In this document: positions 1 to 7,192 of the stretch, one piece after another
How the letters are laid out: every line of letters starts with the position of its first letter
How positions within the stretch are numbered: position 1 is the stretch's first letter
Assembly (NCBI GenBank): GCA_045594795.1
Contig: JAZNZF010000039.1
Span: 1 to 35,984, forward strand
Origin: UMGS1532 sp045594795
Lineage (GTDB): Bacteria; Bacillota; Clostridia; Oscillospirales; Acutalibacteraceae
Direction: 5' to 3'
DNA length: 35,984 nt
Notes under the pieces: generated by a model
Told to the model about the DNA's origin: nothing
Seen by the model: the letters and a program-made list of their open reading frames with translations, nothing else
The model's database searches: none
Translations under genes and position numbers: made by a program

Positions 1-43
1 GACACCGTTCGAGTATTTCTTCGCCACCGCCGCGTGACGAAAA

Positions 44-73
44 ATCTCCCCCTGCTGCGCAGCAGGGGGAGAT
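44..73. repeat. 30-bp perfect palindrome
   Basis: Two 15-base arms (ATCTCCCCCTGCTGC and its exact reverse complement) meet with no spacer. The GC-rich palindrome stands out from its AT-rich surroundings and could form a strong hairpin in either transcript. It may be a dispersed repeat or a terminator-like element. No T-run follows directly on either strand, so a simple intrinsic terminator is less likely. Identity as a genome-wide repeat cannot be judged from one copy. Confidence 0.75.
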
Positions 74-198
74 GAAAGAATCTATTCATTTAACTTATTC
101 TTTTTGTTTTTTAGTCTGTCTACTTGACAGGGGGCACATTACCGCTTAAATGCTCTCTTGCTTTGGTTAAGAGTTCACATAAGCGGCTTCCGCAATAT

Positions 199-336
199 TT
201 ATTTAAAATCTTTTAAAATCTCATCTAATGCTAAATCCAATGCTTTTTTTAGGCTTTTCTGCATTATGATTAAAATCTCTGCTTCTATTACTGATTTTTT
301 CTTTTTCTTCTTTTTATCTTTGCTATTGGTTTTCAT
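199..336 (-). CDS. small Lys-rich protein, 45 aa
   Basis: A 45-codon reading frame begins with ATG overlapping the TGA of the gene before it (ATGA, 4-base overlap), a hallmark of translational coupling. The protein opens MTNSKDKKKKKKKS-like (precisely M-K-T-N-S-K-D followed by a run of six Lys), then continues as a mixed hydrophobic/charged helix-like segment ending LDEILKDFK. No domain is recognised. The basic N-terminus could bind nucleic acid or simply aid solubility. It is the last gene of the element's minus-strand cluster inside this window. The call rests on the coupled start and the plausible amphipathic composition only. Confidence 0.45.
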   Translation of the reverse strand: MKTNSKDKKKKKKKSVIEAEILIIMQKSLKKALDLALDEILKDFK

Positions 337-509
337 TTCTTTTTAATCTCACTAACTATTTCAACTGTTGGATTTTCCTTTTCTTCATTCATTTTATCAA
401 GCATACTTTTTTTGTGTGCTTGATATATCTCTTGTGGTGTATAACCATCTAAATACATTGTGTCATAATATTCAGGGATTTTTCTATTGTTGTATTCTTC
501 AAGTGTCAT
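333..509 (-). CDS. small hypothetical protein, 58 aa
   Basis: The ATG at 509 is preceded by a good AAAGGAG ribosome site about 7 bases upstream, and the frame runs 58 codons to a TGA that overlaps the next start. The protein begins MTLEEYNNRKIPEYYDTMYL and contains DGYTPQEIYQAHKKSM, which reads like a short helical regulatory or phage-type protein. No cysteine, signal peptide or membrane segment is present. It lies between the structured region at 539-712 and the Lys-rich small gene. Function unknown; I regard the gene as real because of the ribosome site and the coupled neighbour. Confidence 0.6.
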   Translation of the reverse strand: MTLEEYNNRKIPEYYDTMYLDGYTPQEIYQAHKKSMLDKMNEEKENPTVEIVSEIKKK

Positions 510-538
510 TTTAATTCTCCTTTACTCTTGGATTTAAT

Positions 539-595
539 AAGCGAATATTTCAATTTAAGCAACACGCAGTGTTGCGTATTTGAAACTATTCGCTT
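539..595. repeat. nested 57-base hairpin (structured intergenic region)
   Basis: Three sets of paired arms nest inside one another: AAGCGAAT (539-546) with ATTCGCTT (588-595), TTTCAA (548-553) with TTGAAA (580-585), and GCAACAC (559-565) with GTGTTGC (569-575) closing a 3-base loop. Only short asymmetric internal loops interrupt the stem. It lies between the winged-helix-like gene and the 58-aa gene of the integrated element. It could be a structured RNA, an origin or transfer site, or a protein-binding cruciform. Confidence 0.7.
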
Positions 596-650
596 TCATT
601 ATATTATGAAAATTTCACAACTGCGATTGATGTAGTCTGACCCCAAAGGA

Positions 651-712
651 AAAACAGTTATTTTTTGCCTATAATATAAACTATATTATTTCAAGCAAAA
701 AATAACTGTTTT
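651..712. repeat. 18-bp perfect inverted repeat with nested 8-bp palindrome
   Basis: AAAACAGTTATTTTTTGC at 651-668 is repeated exactly in inverse at 695-712. The 26-base loop holds a second perfect pair, ATAATATA (671-678) and TATATTAT (682-689). The right arm touches the TGA of the winged-helix-like gene. In minus-strand RNA it may act as that gene's terminator, with a U-rich stretch in the 3' arm, but the stem is much longer than usual for a terminator, so an origin or regulatory cruciform is possible. Confidence 0.75.
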
Positions 713-1284
713 CAAGTATTGCTCCAAAAGGCAGAAAGTTCAGCCGCTTGCCCATAGCACCTATAAACATTTTCATCTTGTTTTGTGGTTAAATGATTTA
801 TTATAACCGCACCAAAATCTTGCAGAACATTTTTTGCTTCGGTTATTGTGCTTTCGGAAACATTTATCTTTTCTTCTATTTGCCTATTGGTGAATTCTGC
901 ATTACCATTGTCAAGCAACCAAATATAAACCTTTAAAACATTTTCCCATGCGACCGAGCGACTGTATTCGTGATGTAGGATTTTAGTTAGATACTGTCGC
1001 TCTATCGCAATTTCTTTTATTATTGGTTTTATTAGTGTAGCGGTATATCTGCGACCATTTTTTGTTAGAGTTATAAATCCCTTTTGAACAAGCAATTTCA
1101 AATTATTTATAACTCTATTTCTTGTGGCTGATGCAGGACTTGCGGTTTGTGGTTTAAAATATCTGCATATATCACTTGCGCAACCTAAATTAGAACCTAC
1201 ATCAGCAATCATAACCAACAACTTGAACTCGCCTTTTGGTAGTGAAATCCACTCATAGTCAAGTATTATTTCGTCTTTTGGCAT
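712..1284 (-). CDS. winged-helix-like DNA-binding protein of the element, 190 aa
   Basis: A ribosome site AAAGGAG precedes the ATG, and the gene follows its upstream neighbour by 14 bases. The protein seems to hold two winged-helix-like halves: residues about 15-85 (LPKGEFKLLVMIADVG ... ATRNRVINNLKLLVQKGFITL, ending in a wing-like TKNGRRYTATL) and about 115-170 (VLKVYIWLLDNGNAEFTNRQ, then INVSESTITEAKNVLQDFGAV). This resembles phage replication-initiator or replisome-organiser proteins and plasmid copy regulators, but no specific family is recognised. No catalytic motif is visible. A role in element replication or gene control is inference from fold-like pattern and context. Confidence 0.6.
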   Translation of the reverse strand: MPKDEIILDYEWISLPKGEFKLLVMIADVGSNLGCASDICRYFKPQTASPASATRNRVINNLKLLVQKGFITLTKNGRRYTATLIKPIIKEIAIERQYLTKILHHEYSRSVAWENVLKVYIWLLDNGNAEFTNRQIEEKINVSESTITEAKNVLQDFGAVIINHLTTKQDENVYRCYGQAAELSAFWSNT

Positions 1285-1298
1285 TTCAAATGCTCCTT

Positions 1299-1742
1299 TT
1301 AAGATGCTTTTTCCTCATTCTCTTGGGGAGCGGCTTCAGCAAAAGAAATTATCTTTTCTCGGTCAACCACTTTACACTCTTTATACTTGGGGAACTGTTT
1401 TACAAACCAATTACGCACAAAGGCATAAGGACTTTTTTGGCTTTTGGATTCTTCTCTTGCAATCATATAAGCCGCCATAATTTCATCAGCATTGTCTTGA
1501 ATTTTGATATAACTTTCCATATTAGCATAGGTCAAACGCTTATTGGCATTACAAGTCTTTGCGTTGCGACCTGCACGCTTTACCATTTTGATATTTGGTA
1601 AATCTTTGCGAATGTTTTGCAAAAGTTTGTATTCAGGTGTTCCATATTGGGTTGAAGCTTCTGCGAATTTGTAGTTCATATAAAGTGTGTTTGTTGTAAA
1701 GTCGATTTCATAACCTTTGATTTTATTATTCTTGTTAGCCAT
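1299..1742 (-). CDS. element protein, paralog of the adjacent upstream gene, 147 aa
   Basis: I place the start at ATG 1742 because an AAAGGAA site lies 10 bases upstream; the in-frame TTG at 1751 would sit almost on that site. The protein is basic and shares with its neighbour (1765-2190) a block near YGTPEYKLLQNI (neighbour FGTSEYKLWKEF), a block KRLTYANMESYIK (neighbour KNLTYKNMEEHIK) and a block SPYAFVRNWFVKQFPKYKE (neighbour NPYKYVVDWFKATFPNYKE). The last block is aromatic and basic and could bind nucleic acid. No known family recognised. It lies in the minus-strand gene run of the integrated element; tandem duplication is the simplest origin. Confidence 0.65.
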   Translation of the reverse strand: MANKNNKIKGYEIDFTTNTLYMNYKFAEASTQYGTPEYKLLQNIRKDLPNIKMVKRAGRNAKTCNANKRLTYANMESYIKIQDNADEIMAAYMIAREESKSQKSPYAFVRNWFVKQFPKYKECKVVDREKIISFAEAAPQENEEKAS

Positions 1743-1764
1743 TGTTATCAATTCCTTTCTTTAA

Positions 1765-2190
1765 TTAAGCACTAATTTTAATATTTTTGTTTGAGTTTTC
1801 AACATTTTCATTATCAAATGACTTTTGGATTTCTTTGTAATTTGGAAATGTTGCCTTGAACCAATCAACCACATATTTGTATGGATTTACTTGAACCTTT
1901 GAGCGAATAACTATTGTTTTAAACTCTTCCATAAGTTTATTTTCTTCATCTTTTTTTGCAAATGTTTTAATATGTTCTTCCATATTCTTATAGGTTAAGT
2001 TCTTGCAGTATTTATCGCTTCGAGTGTTTTTATTAACTTTTCTGATTTCCATTTCAGCACCCTCATTATCTGCTACAAACTCTTTCCACAATTTGTATTC
2101 AGATGTTCCAAATATTCTTGCCTGCTTTGCGAATGCCTTTGTTACTAAACCATTTCCATTTTCCAATACAATAATTTGGTTCTTTTTCAT
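1765..2190 (-). CDS. element protein, paralog of the next gene, 141 aa
   Basis: The first gene of a likely three- to five-gene run, preceded by a GAAAGAGG ribosome site and an extended -10 promoter at 2275-2283. It is a small Lys/Asn-rich protein sharing three ordered sequence blocks with the 147-aa neighbour, the clearest being NPYKYVVDWFKATFPNYKE near residues 100-120 and KNLTYKNMEEHIKTF near 65-80. The two have unrelated N- and C-terminal tails. No catalytic residues, signal peptide or membrane segment are seen. Function unknown; conserved aromatic/basic positions suggest a binding role. Confidence 0.65.
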   Translation of the reverse strand: MKKNQIIVLENGNGLVTKAFAKQARIFGTSEYKLWKEFVADNEGAEMEIRKVNKNTRSDKYCKNLTYKNMEEHIKTFAKKDEENKLMEEFKTIVIRSKVQVNPYKYVVDWFKATFPNYKEIQKSFDNENVENSNKNIKISA

Positions 2191-2274
2191 TTTTCATTAC
2201 CTCTTTCGATTTTTAGTTTTGATATTATTTTATTTGTTTGGTTTCGGTTAGCGCTTCCTTTACCTTACACACAT

Positions 2275-2283
2275 ATTATATCA
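2275..2283 (-). promoter_or_regulatory. extended -10 promoter for the 2190 to 712 gene run
   Basis: On the minus strand TGATATAAT gives a perfect -10 with the TGn extension. No good -35 lies 17 bases upstream, as is common for extended -10 promoters. A short inverted repeat AGTCC...GGACT just upstream (2296-2323) could be an operator. Confidence 0.55.
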
Positions 2284-2343
2284 TACAGGGTTGAAAGTCC
2301 GCGAACAAAACTGTGCAAGGACTAAAAATTCATAAAAATAAAA

Positions 2344-2360
2344 GCAACTATTTAAGTTGC
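2344..2360. terminator. bidirectional intrinsic terminator
   Basis: GCAACT (2344-2349) pairs with AGTTGC (2355-2360) around a 5-base loop. The plus strand continues TTTTT and the minus strand TTTTATTTTTA. It lies downstream of the integrase on the minus strand and most likely ends that transcript before the next promoter. Confidence 0.65.
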
Positions 2361-2443
2361 TTTTTGGTTTATAGCGGCTTCAATTTATTTTGATTTATAC
2401 TAATTTAAAACAGATACTTTTTACCTGTTCCGCATTGTTCTAT

Positions 2444-3379
2444 TTAACGCATTTTTATACTGTATTTGCCGCTAAACTTATCAAGTAGATTTATTTCATT
2501 AACTTGCTTTGCAACATCGCTTACAAGCAAATTGATGTAATTCTGCGTTATTTCAAGGCTACTATGCCCAAGCAAGCGCGAAAGCGATACAACATTCCCA
2601 CCACTTAAAATCCAATGTTTCGCAAATGTGTGTCTGTATCTGTGTATGCCTGTTGTTTCAACACCGCGTCGCTTGTTGTATTCATAAAGCATGTGATAAG
2701 ATGTGCTTTTAACAAGTTGTTGCCCAAAAACATTACAAAACAAAAAATCTTCTTTACTTTTGTGTTGTCTGTATTTCAAGTATTCACTTAATATATTTAT
2801 CATTGTTGGGTTGAGTGGCACAATTAGCGGCTTTCTGTTTTTTGTAACATTCACATAAACAACATGATTATCAAAATCAATATCTTTTATTTGAATAAAC
2901 ATTAAACTGCGTTGTCTTACACCTGTGCAGAATAAAAAGTTTGTCATTACCCAACATTGATATTCTGTAAATGAACACTTTTTAATATTTGGCTTTGCTA
3001 ACAAAGTTTTAAGTTCATCATCTGTGTATGTTTCCACATGGCTTTTATCGACCTTTATTGCCTGCATTTTAAAAGGGGATATATAACCCTCATTCATTAG
3101 GAAATGCATTGTAGTGATAAAATCACGCAAATATGAGTTAATACTAACATCGTTGTGTAATGTCTTTCTCAAATGCAACACATAACTGTTATATGCCTTT
3201 TCTGTTATTTGTTCTATTGGTGTTTCAGGCTCAAAGAATTTATAGAACTGTGTGTAACTTTGTTTGTAGTGATTGATTGTGCCTTGTCTTAAATTGCGTT
3301 GTCGGCAATTATCAAGATATTTGTTGCACCCTTGCTCAAAAGTAATTGAATTTGTTGTTTGCATTTGTAGTCTTCTCAT
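2444..3379 (-). CDS. tyrosine recombinase / integrase, 311 aa
   Basis: Site-specific recombinase of the phage integrase family, expected to insert and excise the element. An N-terminal SAM-like core-binding domain (about 10-105) is followed by the catalytic domain with the whole residue set: R155 (TGVRQRS), K180, H246 and R249 (HRYRH), H272 (LLGH) and nucleophile Y281 (QNYINL). I choose ATG 3379, with GTGAGG about 9 bases upstream; a GTG at 3409 lacks a ribosome site and falls in an inverted repeat. Length fits XerC/D-like integrases. It is the outermost gene beside the chromosome, as expected near an attachment site, and has its own terminator at 2344-2360. Which element class it serves cannot be told. 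Confidence 0.93.
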   Translation of the reverse strand: MRRLQMQTTNSITFEQGCNKYLDNCRQRNLRQGTINHYKQSYTQFYKFFEPETPIEQITEKAYNSYVLHLRKTLHNDVSINSYLRDFITTMHFLMNEGYISPFKMQAIKVDKSHVETYTDDELKTLLAKPNIKKCSFTEYQCWVMTNFLFCTGVRQRSLMFIQIKDIDFDNHVVYVNVTKNRKPLIVPLNPTMINILSEYLKYRQHKSKEDFLFCNVFGQQLVKSTSYHMLYEYNKRRGVETTGIHRYRHTFAKHWILSGGNVVSLSRLLGHSSLEITQNYINLLVSDVAKQVNEINLLDKFSGKYSIKMR

Positions 3380-3401
3380 TTCCAAAACCTCACATAAAAA
3401 A

Positions 3402-3443
3402 TTGGACACATCAAAGGTTAAAACCTTAAAATGATGTGTCCAA
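3402..3443. repeat. nested inverted repeat upstream of the integrase
   Basis: TTGGACACATCA (3402-3413) and its exact inverse (3432-3443) enclose a second pair, AAGGTT/AACCTT. On the minus strand the structure is followed by ATTTTTTAT, so it may terminate transcription arriving from the chromosomal GGGtGRT gene before it enters the integrase. Its place between integrase and chromosome also makes it a candidate for part of the attachment region or an integrase operator. Confidence 0.65.
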
Positions 3444-3507
3444 CTGTTATTTGTTCGATTTTTTCGAATGGGTTAATTTATGAGGTCTTAAAAAACCGCA
3501 TAAATCC

Positions 3508-4509
3508 TTATTTCTTTAGTGCTTCTTCGATAGCAACTGCAACTGCAACAGTCATACCAACCATTGGGTTGTTACCTGCACCGATAAGACCCATCATCTC
3601 AACGTGGGCAGGAACTGAAGAAGAACCTGCGAACTGAGCGTCTGAGTGCATACGTCCCATTGTATCGGTCATACCGTAAGAAGCAGGACCTGCAGCCATA
3701 TTATCAGGATGCAAGGTACGGCCTGTACCGCCACCCGATGCAACTGAGAAGTATTTTTTACCCTGTAAGATACACTCTTTTTTGTAAGTACCTGCAACAG
3801 GATGCTGGAAGCGGGTTGGGTTGGTTGAGTTACCTGTAATAGAAACGTCAACACCCTCTAAATGCATTATTGCAACGCCCTCGCGAACGTCGTCTGCACC
3901 GTAGCAACGAACCTTTGCGCGCTCGCCCTTTGAGTATGCGATTTCTTCTACGATTTCAACCTTACCGGTGTAGTAATCAAACTTAGTTTGAACATAGGTA
4001 AAGCCGTTGATACGAGAAATGATTTTAGCAGCGTCTTTACCAAGGCCGTTAAGAATAACGCGGAGGTCTTCTTTTCTTGCCTTGTTAGCACTACGTGCCA
4101 AACCAATAGCACCCTCTGCAGCAGCGAAAGACTCGTGACCTGCTAAGAATGCGAAGCACTTTGTCTCCTCACGGAGAAGCATAGCGCCGAGGTTACCGTG
4201 GCCGATACCAACCTTGCGGTCGTCAGCAACAGAGCCAGGTATACAGAAAGACTGTAAACCAACACCGATTTTCTCTGCAGCCTCTGCAGCAGATTTAACG
4301 CCGTCTTTAATAGCTATAGCTGCGCCTACTACGTAAGCCCAAGCAGCGTTTTCGAAACAGATAGGCTGAATGCCTTTAACAATGTTATAAGCATCAACGC
4401 CTGCGTCGTCGCAAATTTTCTTTGCTTCTTCTATAGATGAAATGCCGTGTTTAGCGAGCTCCTCGTTAATTTGGGCAATTCTTCTTTCATAACCTTCAAA
4501 TAAAGCCAT
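3508..4509 (-). CDS. GGGtGRT protein, 333 aa
   Basis: Recognised by its name-giving motif GGGTGRT at residues 259-265 and long Gly/Ala-rich conserved stretches (GIGHGNLGAMLLREETKCFA, HESFAAAEGAIGLARSANKA, MMGLIGAGNNPMVGMTVAVA). The family has no established biochemical function. It is repeatedly found next to a NifU-like scaffold gene, as here, with 19 bases between them and a strong GGGGAGG ribosome site. Several cysteines (33, 51, 89, 118, 202, 246) could ligate metal, but no classical Fe-S motif is present. No signal peptide; the protein should be cytosolic. A role tied to Fe-S or sulfur chemistry is inference from the partner. The gene is the last host gene before the integrated element. 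Confidence 0.88.
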   Translation of the reverse strand: MALFEGYERRIAQINEELAKHGISSIEEAKKICDDAGVDAYNIVKGIQPICFENAAWAYVVGAAIAIKDGVKSAAEAAEKIGVGLQSFCIPGSVADDRKVGIGHGNLGAMLLREETKCFAFLAGHESFAAAEGAIGLARSANKARKEDLRVILNGLGKDAAKIISRINGFTYVQTKFDYYTGKVEIVEEIAYSKGERAKVRCYGADDVREGVAIMHLEGVDVSITGNSTNPTRFQHPVAGTYKKECILQGKKYFSVASGGGTGRTLHPDNMAAGPASYGMTDTMGRMHSDAQFAGSSSVPAHVEMMGLIGAGNNPMVGMTVAVAVAIEEALKK

Positions 4510-4528
4510 TTACGTTTACCTCCCCTTG

Positions 4529-5221
4529 TTATTCGTGTCTTGGATCGATAAGCTTTGCGGCATCGTCTACACGGCCATACTGACCGCTGGCTTTCTCGAG
4601 TGCCTCGTTAGCGTCCATGCCTTTGCCTATCATTTCCATCATTTTGCCGAGGTGTACGAATTTGTAACCGATAATCTCGCCGTTATCATCAACAGCGATT
4701 TTGGTTATGTAGCCCTCTGCAAGCTCTAAATAACGGGGGCCCTTAGCCTTTGTTGCATAGGTTGTACCAACCTGTGAACGAAGACCCTTACCCAAATCCT
4801 CAAGACCTGCGCCAACAGGAAGACCATCTTCACTGAAAGCAGTTTGAGTTCTACCGTATGCAATCTGTAAAAACAGCTCGCGCATTGCGGTGTTGATAGC
4901 GTCGCATACGAGGTCGGTATTAAGTGCCTCTAAAAGTGTTTTACCAATAAGGATTTCGGAAGCCATAGCTGCAGAGTGGGTCATACCCGAGCAACCAACG
5001 GTTTCAACCAAAGCCTCTTCAATAATGCCTTCCTTAACATTTAAGGTAAGCTTACAGGTACCCTGCTGAGGTGCGCACCAGCCGATACCGTGAGTGAGAC
5101 CGGAAATATCTTTAATTTCCGTAACCTGAGTCCATTTACCCTCTTGTGGAATAGGAGCTGGACCGTGATATGCGCCCTTAGCTAAAGGACACATATTTTG
5201 AACTTCTGACGAATATTTCAT
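4529..5221 (-). CDS. NifU-like iron-sulfur scaffold protein, 230 aa
   Basis: NifU_N/IscU-type scaffold homologue that differs from the housekeeping IscU in this window (15690-16130). It carries conserved-looking cysteines at 11 (MCPLAKG), 48 (GWCAPQQGTC, with C55) and 75 (VGCSGMTHSAAMAS); the last resembles the YGCxxxxAxSS block of IscU. The C-terminal third (about 145-230) is an extension absent from normal IscU. It is the first gene of a two-gene operon with the GGGtGRT protein and has an AAAGGAG site and a strong promoter (5256-5284). The family is known to co-occur with GGGtGRT; what cluster it builds or for whom is unknown. Confidence 0.85.
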   Translation of the reverse strand: MKYSSEVQNMCPLAKGAYHGPAPIPQEGKWTQVTEIKDISGLTHGIGWCAPQQGTCKLTLNVKEGIIEEALVETVGCSGMTHSAAMASEILIGKTLLEALNTDLVCDAINTAMRELFLQIAYGRTQTAFSEDGLPVGAGLEDLGKGLRSQVGTTYATKAKGPRYLELAEGYITKIAVDDNGEIIGYKFVHLGKMMEMIGKGMDANEALEKASGQYGRVDDAAKLIDPRHE

Positions 5222-5255
5222 TATACGAAACTCCTTTCATATTTTTACATCTTAC

Positions 5256-5284
5256 ATTATATACTTTTCTTCTCGTAAAAACAA
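5256..5284 (-). promoter_or_regulatory. sigma-A-type promoter of the NifU-like/GGGtGRT operon
   Basis: On the minus strand TTGTTT (5279-5284), a 17-base spacer and a perfect TATAAT (5256-5261) precede the AAAGGAG ribosome site and the ATG at 5221. Confidence 0.75.
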
Positions 5285-5360
5285 GGTTTAAATTGAAATT
5301 TGTCAAAAAATAAACAAACTTTTTTTACTTATTACTAAATTATTATAGAAAATATAAAAC

Positions 5361-5400
5361 AAACCGCTTACCGACAAGCTTATGTATCAGTAAGCGGTTT
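5361..5400 (-). terminator. terminator of the surface-protein gene
   Basis: AAACCGCTTAC (5361-5371) pairs perfectly with GTAAGCGGTTT (5390-5400). On the minus strand a TGTTTTATATTTT stretch follows, just after the stop at 5405. Confidence 0.7.
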
Positions 5401-5404
5401 AAGT

Positions 5405-7162
5405 TTATTCTGTTTCTTTAGTTTCCTCTGTCTGTTCTGTTTGCTTAGGTTTGTTGTTTTCTTTGGCTGTTTTGCGTTTTACATAAAGGACAATAAAAGT
5501 AGCCACAGCGCCAATAACTATTACAGCAATTACAATTATTACTAAAGTAGATATCTTTTTAGGCTTAATCTCAACCTCAACATCGGTAGGCTTATCGGCA
5601 CCGCCTATAGTTGTAACACTGCCTGTACCCTCTTCGTCTTTATCTGAACTGCCTTCGTCCTCATCTAATTCATCTATAACAGTATTAATCTCATTTCTGC
5701 TTTGGGTTTCTTCACTCTCCGTTTTAGATGAAGTGCTTGGCTTTTTAGTTCCTGTTGTTTCCTTACCACCTGTAGAATTACCCTCGAAATACGAATCCTC
5801 GGTTATTTCGGGTACAATTATGCCCGATTCGGTTTTTGTTACATTAATGGTAAAGCTATCGGTAAAGCCTTTATACGTAACGGTTATGGTCTGCTTGCCT
5901 TTTTTTACATAATTGTAGCCGCTGACGGTATATTCATTTTGGTTAAGCCCAACCTCTTTGTCACTATAAATAGCATTTACCTTTAATCCGGTTAAATCTA
6001 ATGCGGGATAGCCTTGAACATACTGGAGCTTTTTAGGTTTAGATACAATTTTTATACCCTTTAATGTTGAAATTGCATCAACGTTTACGGTAGGAATATT
6101 TTTTAGCATGGGTTTGCCGTCTACAATCTGCCAAACTGATGAAAAATCAATACCACTTAAAGCAGCTGTGTTTGACATACCGCTTTTAGTAAGCTCGGTG
6201 CCGGTTTTACAGGTTATATCTTCGTTAGTAAAGCCCTCTAAAAAATACGCATTATTTATGGTAGCGCCATAATCGTTACCCGCAATTCCGCCTATATAAA
6301 TGTGCGAAAGTGTTTCTGAGGGGGTAACCGTTCCTGTTACAACACAACCGTCTGCTTTGCCTAAGGTGTTACCTAAAACACCGCCAAGATAAACATTAGC
6401 AAACTTTTCGGCAATAATACCGCCACCGAAAAGGATATTTTGGAACTCTGCTTCATCCCTTGAAAAGCCAGTTATACCTCCGCAATAAACGTCTGTAGAA
6501 GCATCTACACCATTAGCAAATACCGAGCCGAACATTGCGCACTCTTTAATGCCGCCACGCTCGTTATAGCCCGTAATACCGCCTGTATACTGCTGACTGC
6601 CTTTTGCAAAAACATTGGCATACGAAACACATTTCTCTATATTACCGCGCAGCATTTGCCCACTGAACGAGCCTGTGTAACTTGATACCGTTACGTCGTT
6701 GTTAGTTATACTGCCCGAAACATAGCAGTTTTCTATAACTCCAAGATTAATTGCCGCAAAGGCACCTGCATAGGCGTAGTTAGCATTGCCGCCAACCACC
6801 TTTACATTTACAAGATTGAGATTTTTAATTGTTCCGCCGTTATATGTAAATATGCCAGAGTAGTTAGACTTTCCGTTCTCTGATTTTGAGGAGCCTATTT
6901 CAAGGCCGATAATAGAATATCCCCTGCCGTCTAACACGCCTTTAAACTGAGAAAGCGCAGTGCCCATTGGGGTTAGCTTTTTACCGCTTACTGTAATATC
7001 ACCTGTCAGATAATATTTACCGTTTAAATCTTTTGAGATATCACATAGGTCCTGGTAGGTGCTAATAGGCTTTTCGTTTTCTGCAAAAGCTAATAGCTGT
7101 AAAGAGGAAAACGCTAAGATTAAGACAATTAATAATGCCGATAAACGCTTTAAAACTTTCAT
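5405..7162 (-). CDS. secreted, membrane-anchored GLUG-repeat / Ig-like surface protein, 585 aa
   Basis: The start is set at ATG 7162, 9 bases after GGAGG; it gives a clean signal peptide (MKVLKRLSALLIVLILAFSS, cleavage near AFA/ENE at about 27). Residues about 95-315 hold at least five GLUG-like repeats, each with a YxGGIxG core followed by an N/K-x-C-x-x-x-G step (for example YTGGITGYN at 192, YCGGITGF at 226, YLGGVLGN at 258, YIGGIAGN at 289). Residues about 367-445 are a bacterial Ig-like domain of the Big_3 type (QGYPALDLTGLKV). A Ser/Thr/Glu-rich linker leads to one transmembrane helix (about 538-561) and a charged cytoplasmic tail. It is probably a cell-surface adhesin or matrix protein; no enzymatic domain is seen. 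Confidence 0.85.
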   Translation of the reverse strand: MKVLKRLSALLIVLILAFSSLQLLAFAENEKPISTYQDLCDISKDLNGKYYLTGDITVSGKKLTPMGTALSQFKGVLDGRGYSIIGLEIGSSKSENGKSNYSGIFTYNGGTIKNLNLVNVKVVGGNANYAYAGAFAAINLGVIENCYVSGSITNNDVTVSSYTGSFSGQMLRGNIEKCVSYANVFAKGSQQYTGGITGYNERGGIKECAMFGSVFANGVDASTDVYCGGITGFSRDEAEFQNILFGGGIIAEKFANVYLGGVLGNTLGKADGCVVTGTVTPSETLSHIYIGGIAGNDYGATINNAYFLEGFTNEDITCKTGTELTKSGMSNTAALSGIDFSSVWQIVDGKPMLKNIPTVNVDAISTLKGIKIVSKPKKLQYVQGYPALDLTGLKVNAIYSDKEVGLNQNEYTVSGYNYVKKGKQTITVTYKGFTDSFTINVTKTESGIIVPEITEDSYFEGNSTGGKETTGTKKPSTSSKTESEETQSRNEINTVIDELDEDEGSSDKDEEGTGSVTTIGGADKPTDVEVEIKPKKISTLVIIVIAVIVIGAVATFIVLYVKRKTAKENNKPKQTEQTEETKETE

Positions 7163-7192
7163 TTTATACCTCCGTATCAATGTTATATAAAT

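Larger units (their letters stand above)
199..3443 (-). mobile_element. end of an integrated element (integrase-proximal part)
   Basis: Six co-directional minus-strand genes (tyrosine recombinase, two paralogs, a winged-helix-like protein, two tiny genes) sit in AT-rich DNA rich in palindromes, directly beside ordinary chromosomal genes starting at 3508. A recombinase as the outermost gene is the usual layout at one end of a phage-like, satellite or conjugative element. No direct att repeat was found within the window, so the left limit is arbitrary and the element probably extends past base 1. No structural phage, relaxase or conjugation gene is visible, so its class cannot be named. Confidence 0.6.

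Noticed and set aside
116..138. CTGTCTACTTGACAGGGGGC stretch resembling an IS3-group terminal sequence
   Set aside because: No transposase, no matching inverted end and no target duplication found in the window.
158..346. 62-codon plus-strand frame over the tiny minus-strand genes
   Set aside because: No ribosome site, very biased Phe/Ser composition; it is the antisense of the Lys-rich coupled genes.
1236..1601. 121-codon plus-strand frame
   Set aside because: Antisense to two better supported minus-strand genes with good ribosome sites.
3380..3409. Earlier GTG start for the integrase
   Set aside because: No ribosome site and it lies inside the inverted repeat; the ATG at 3379 has GTGAGG at proper distance.
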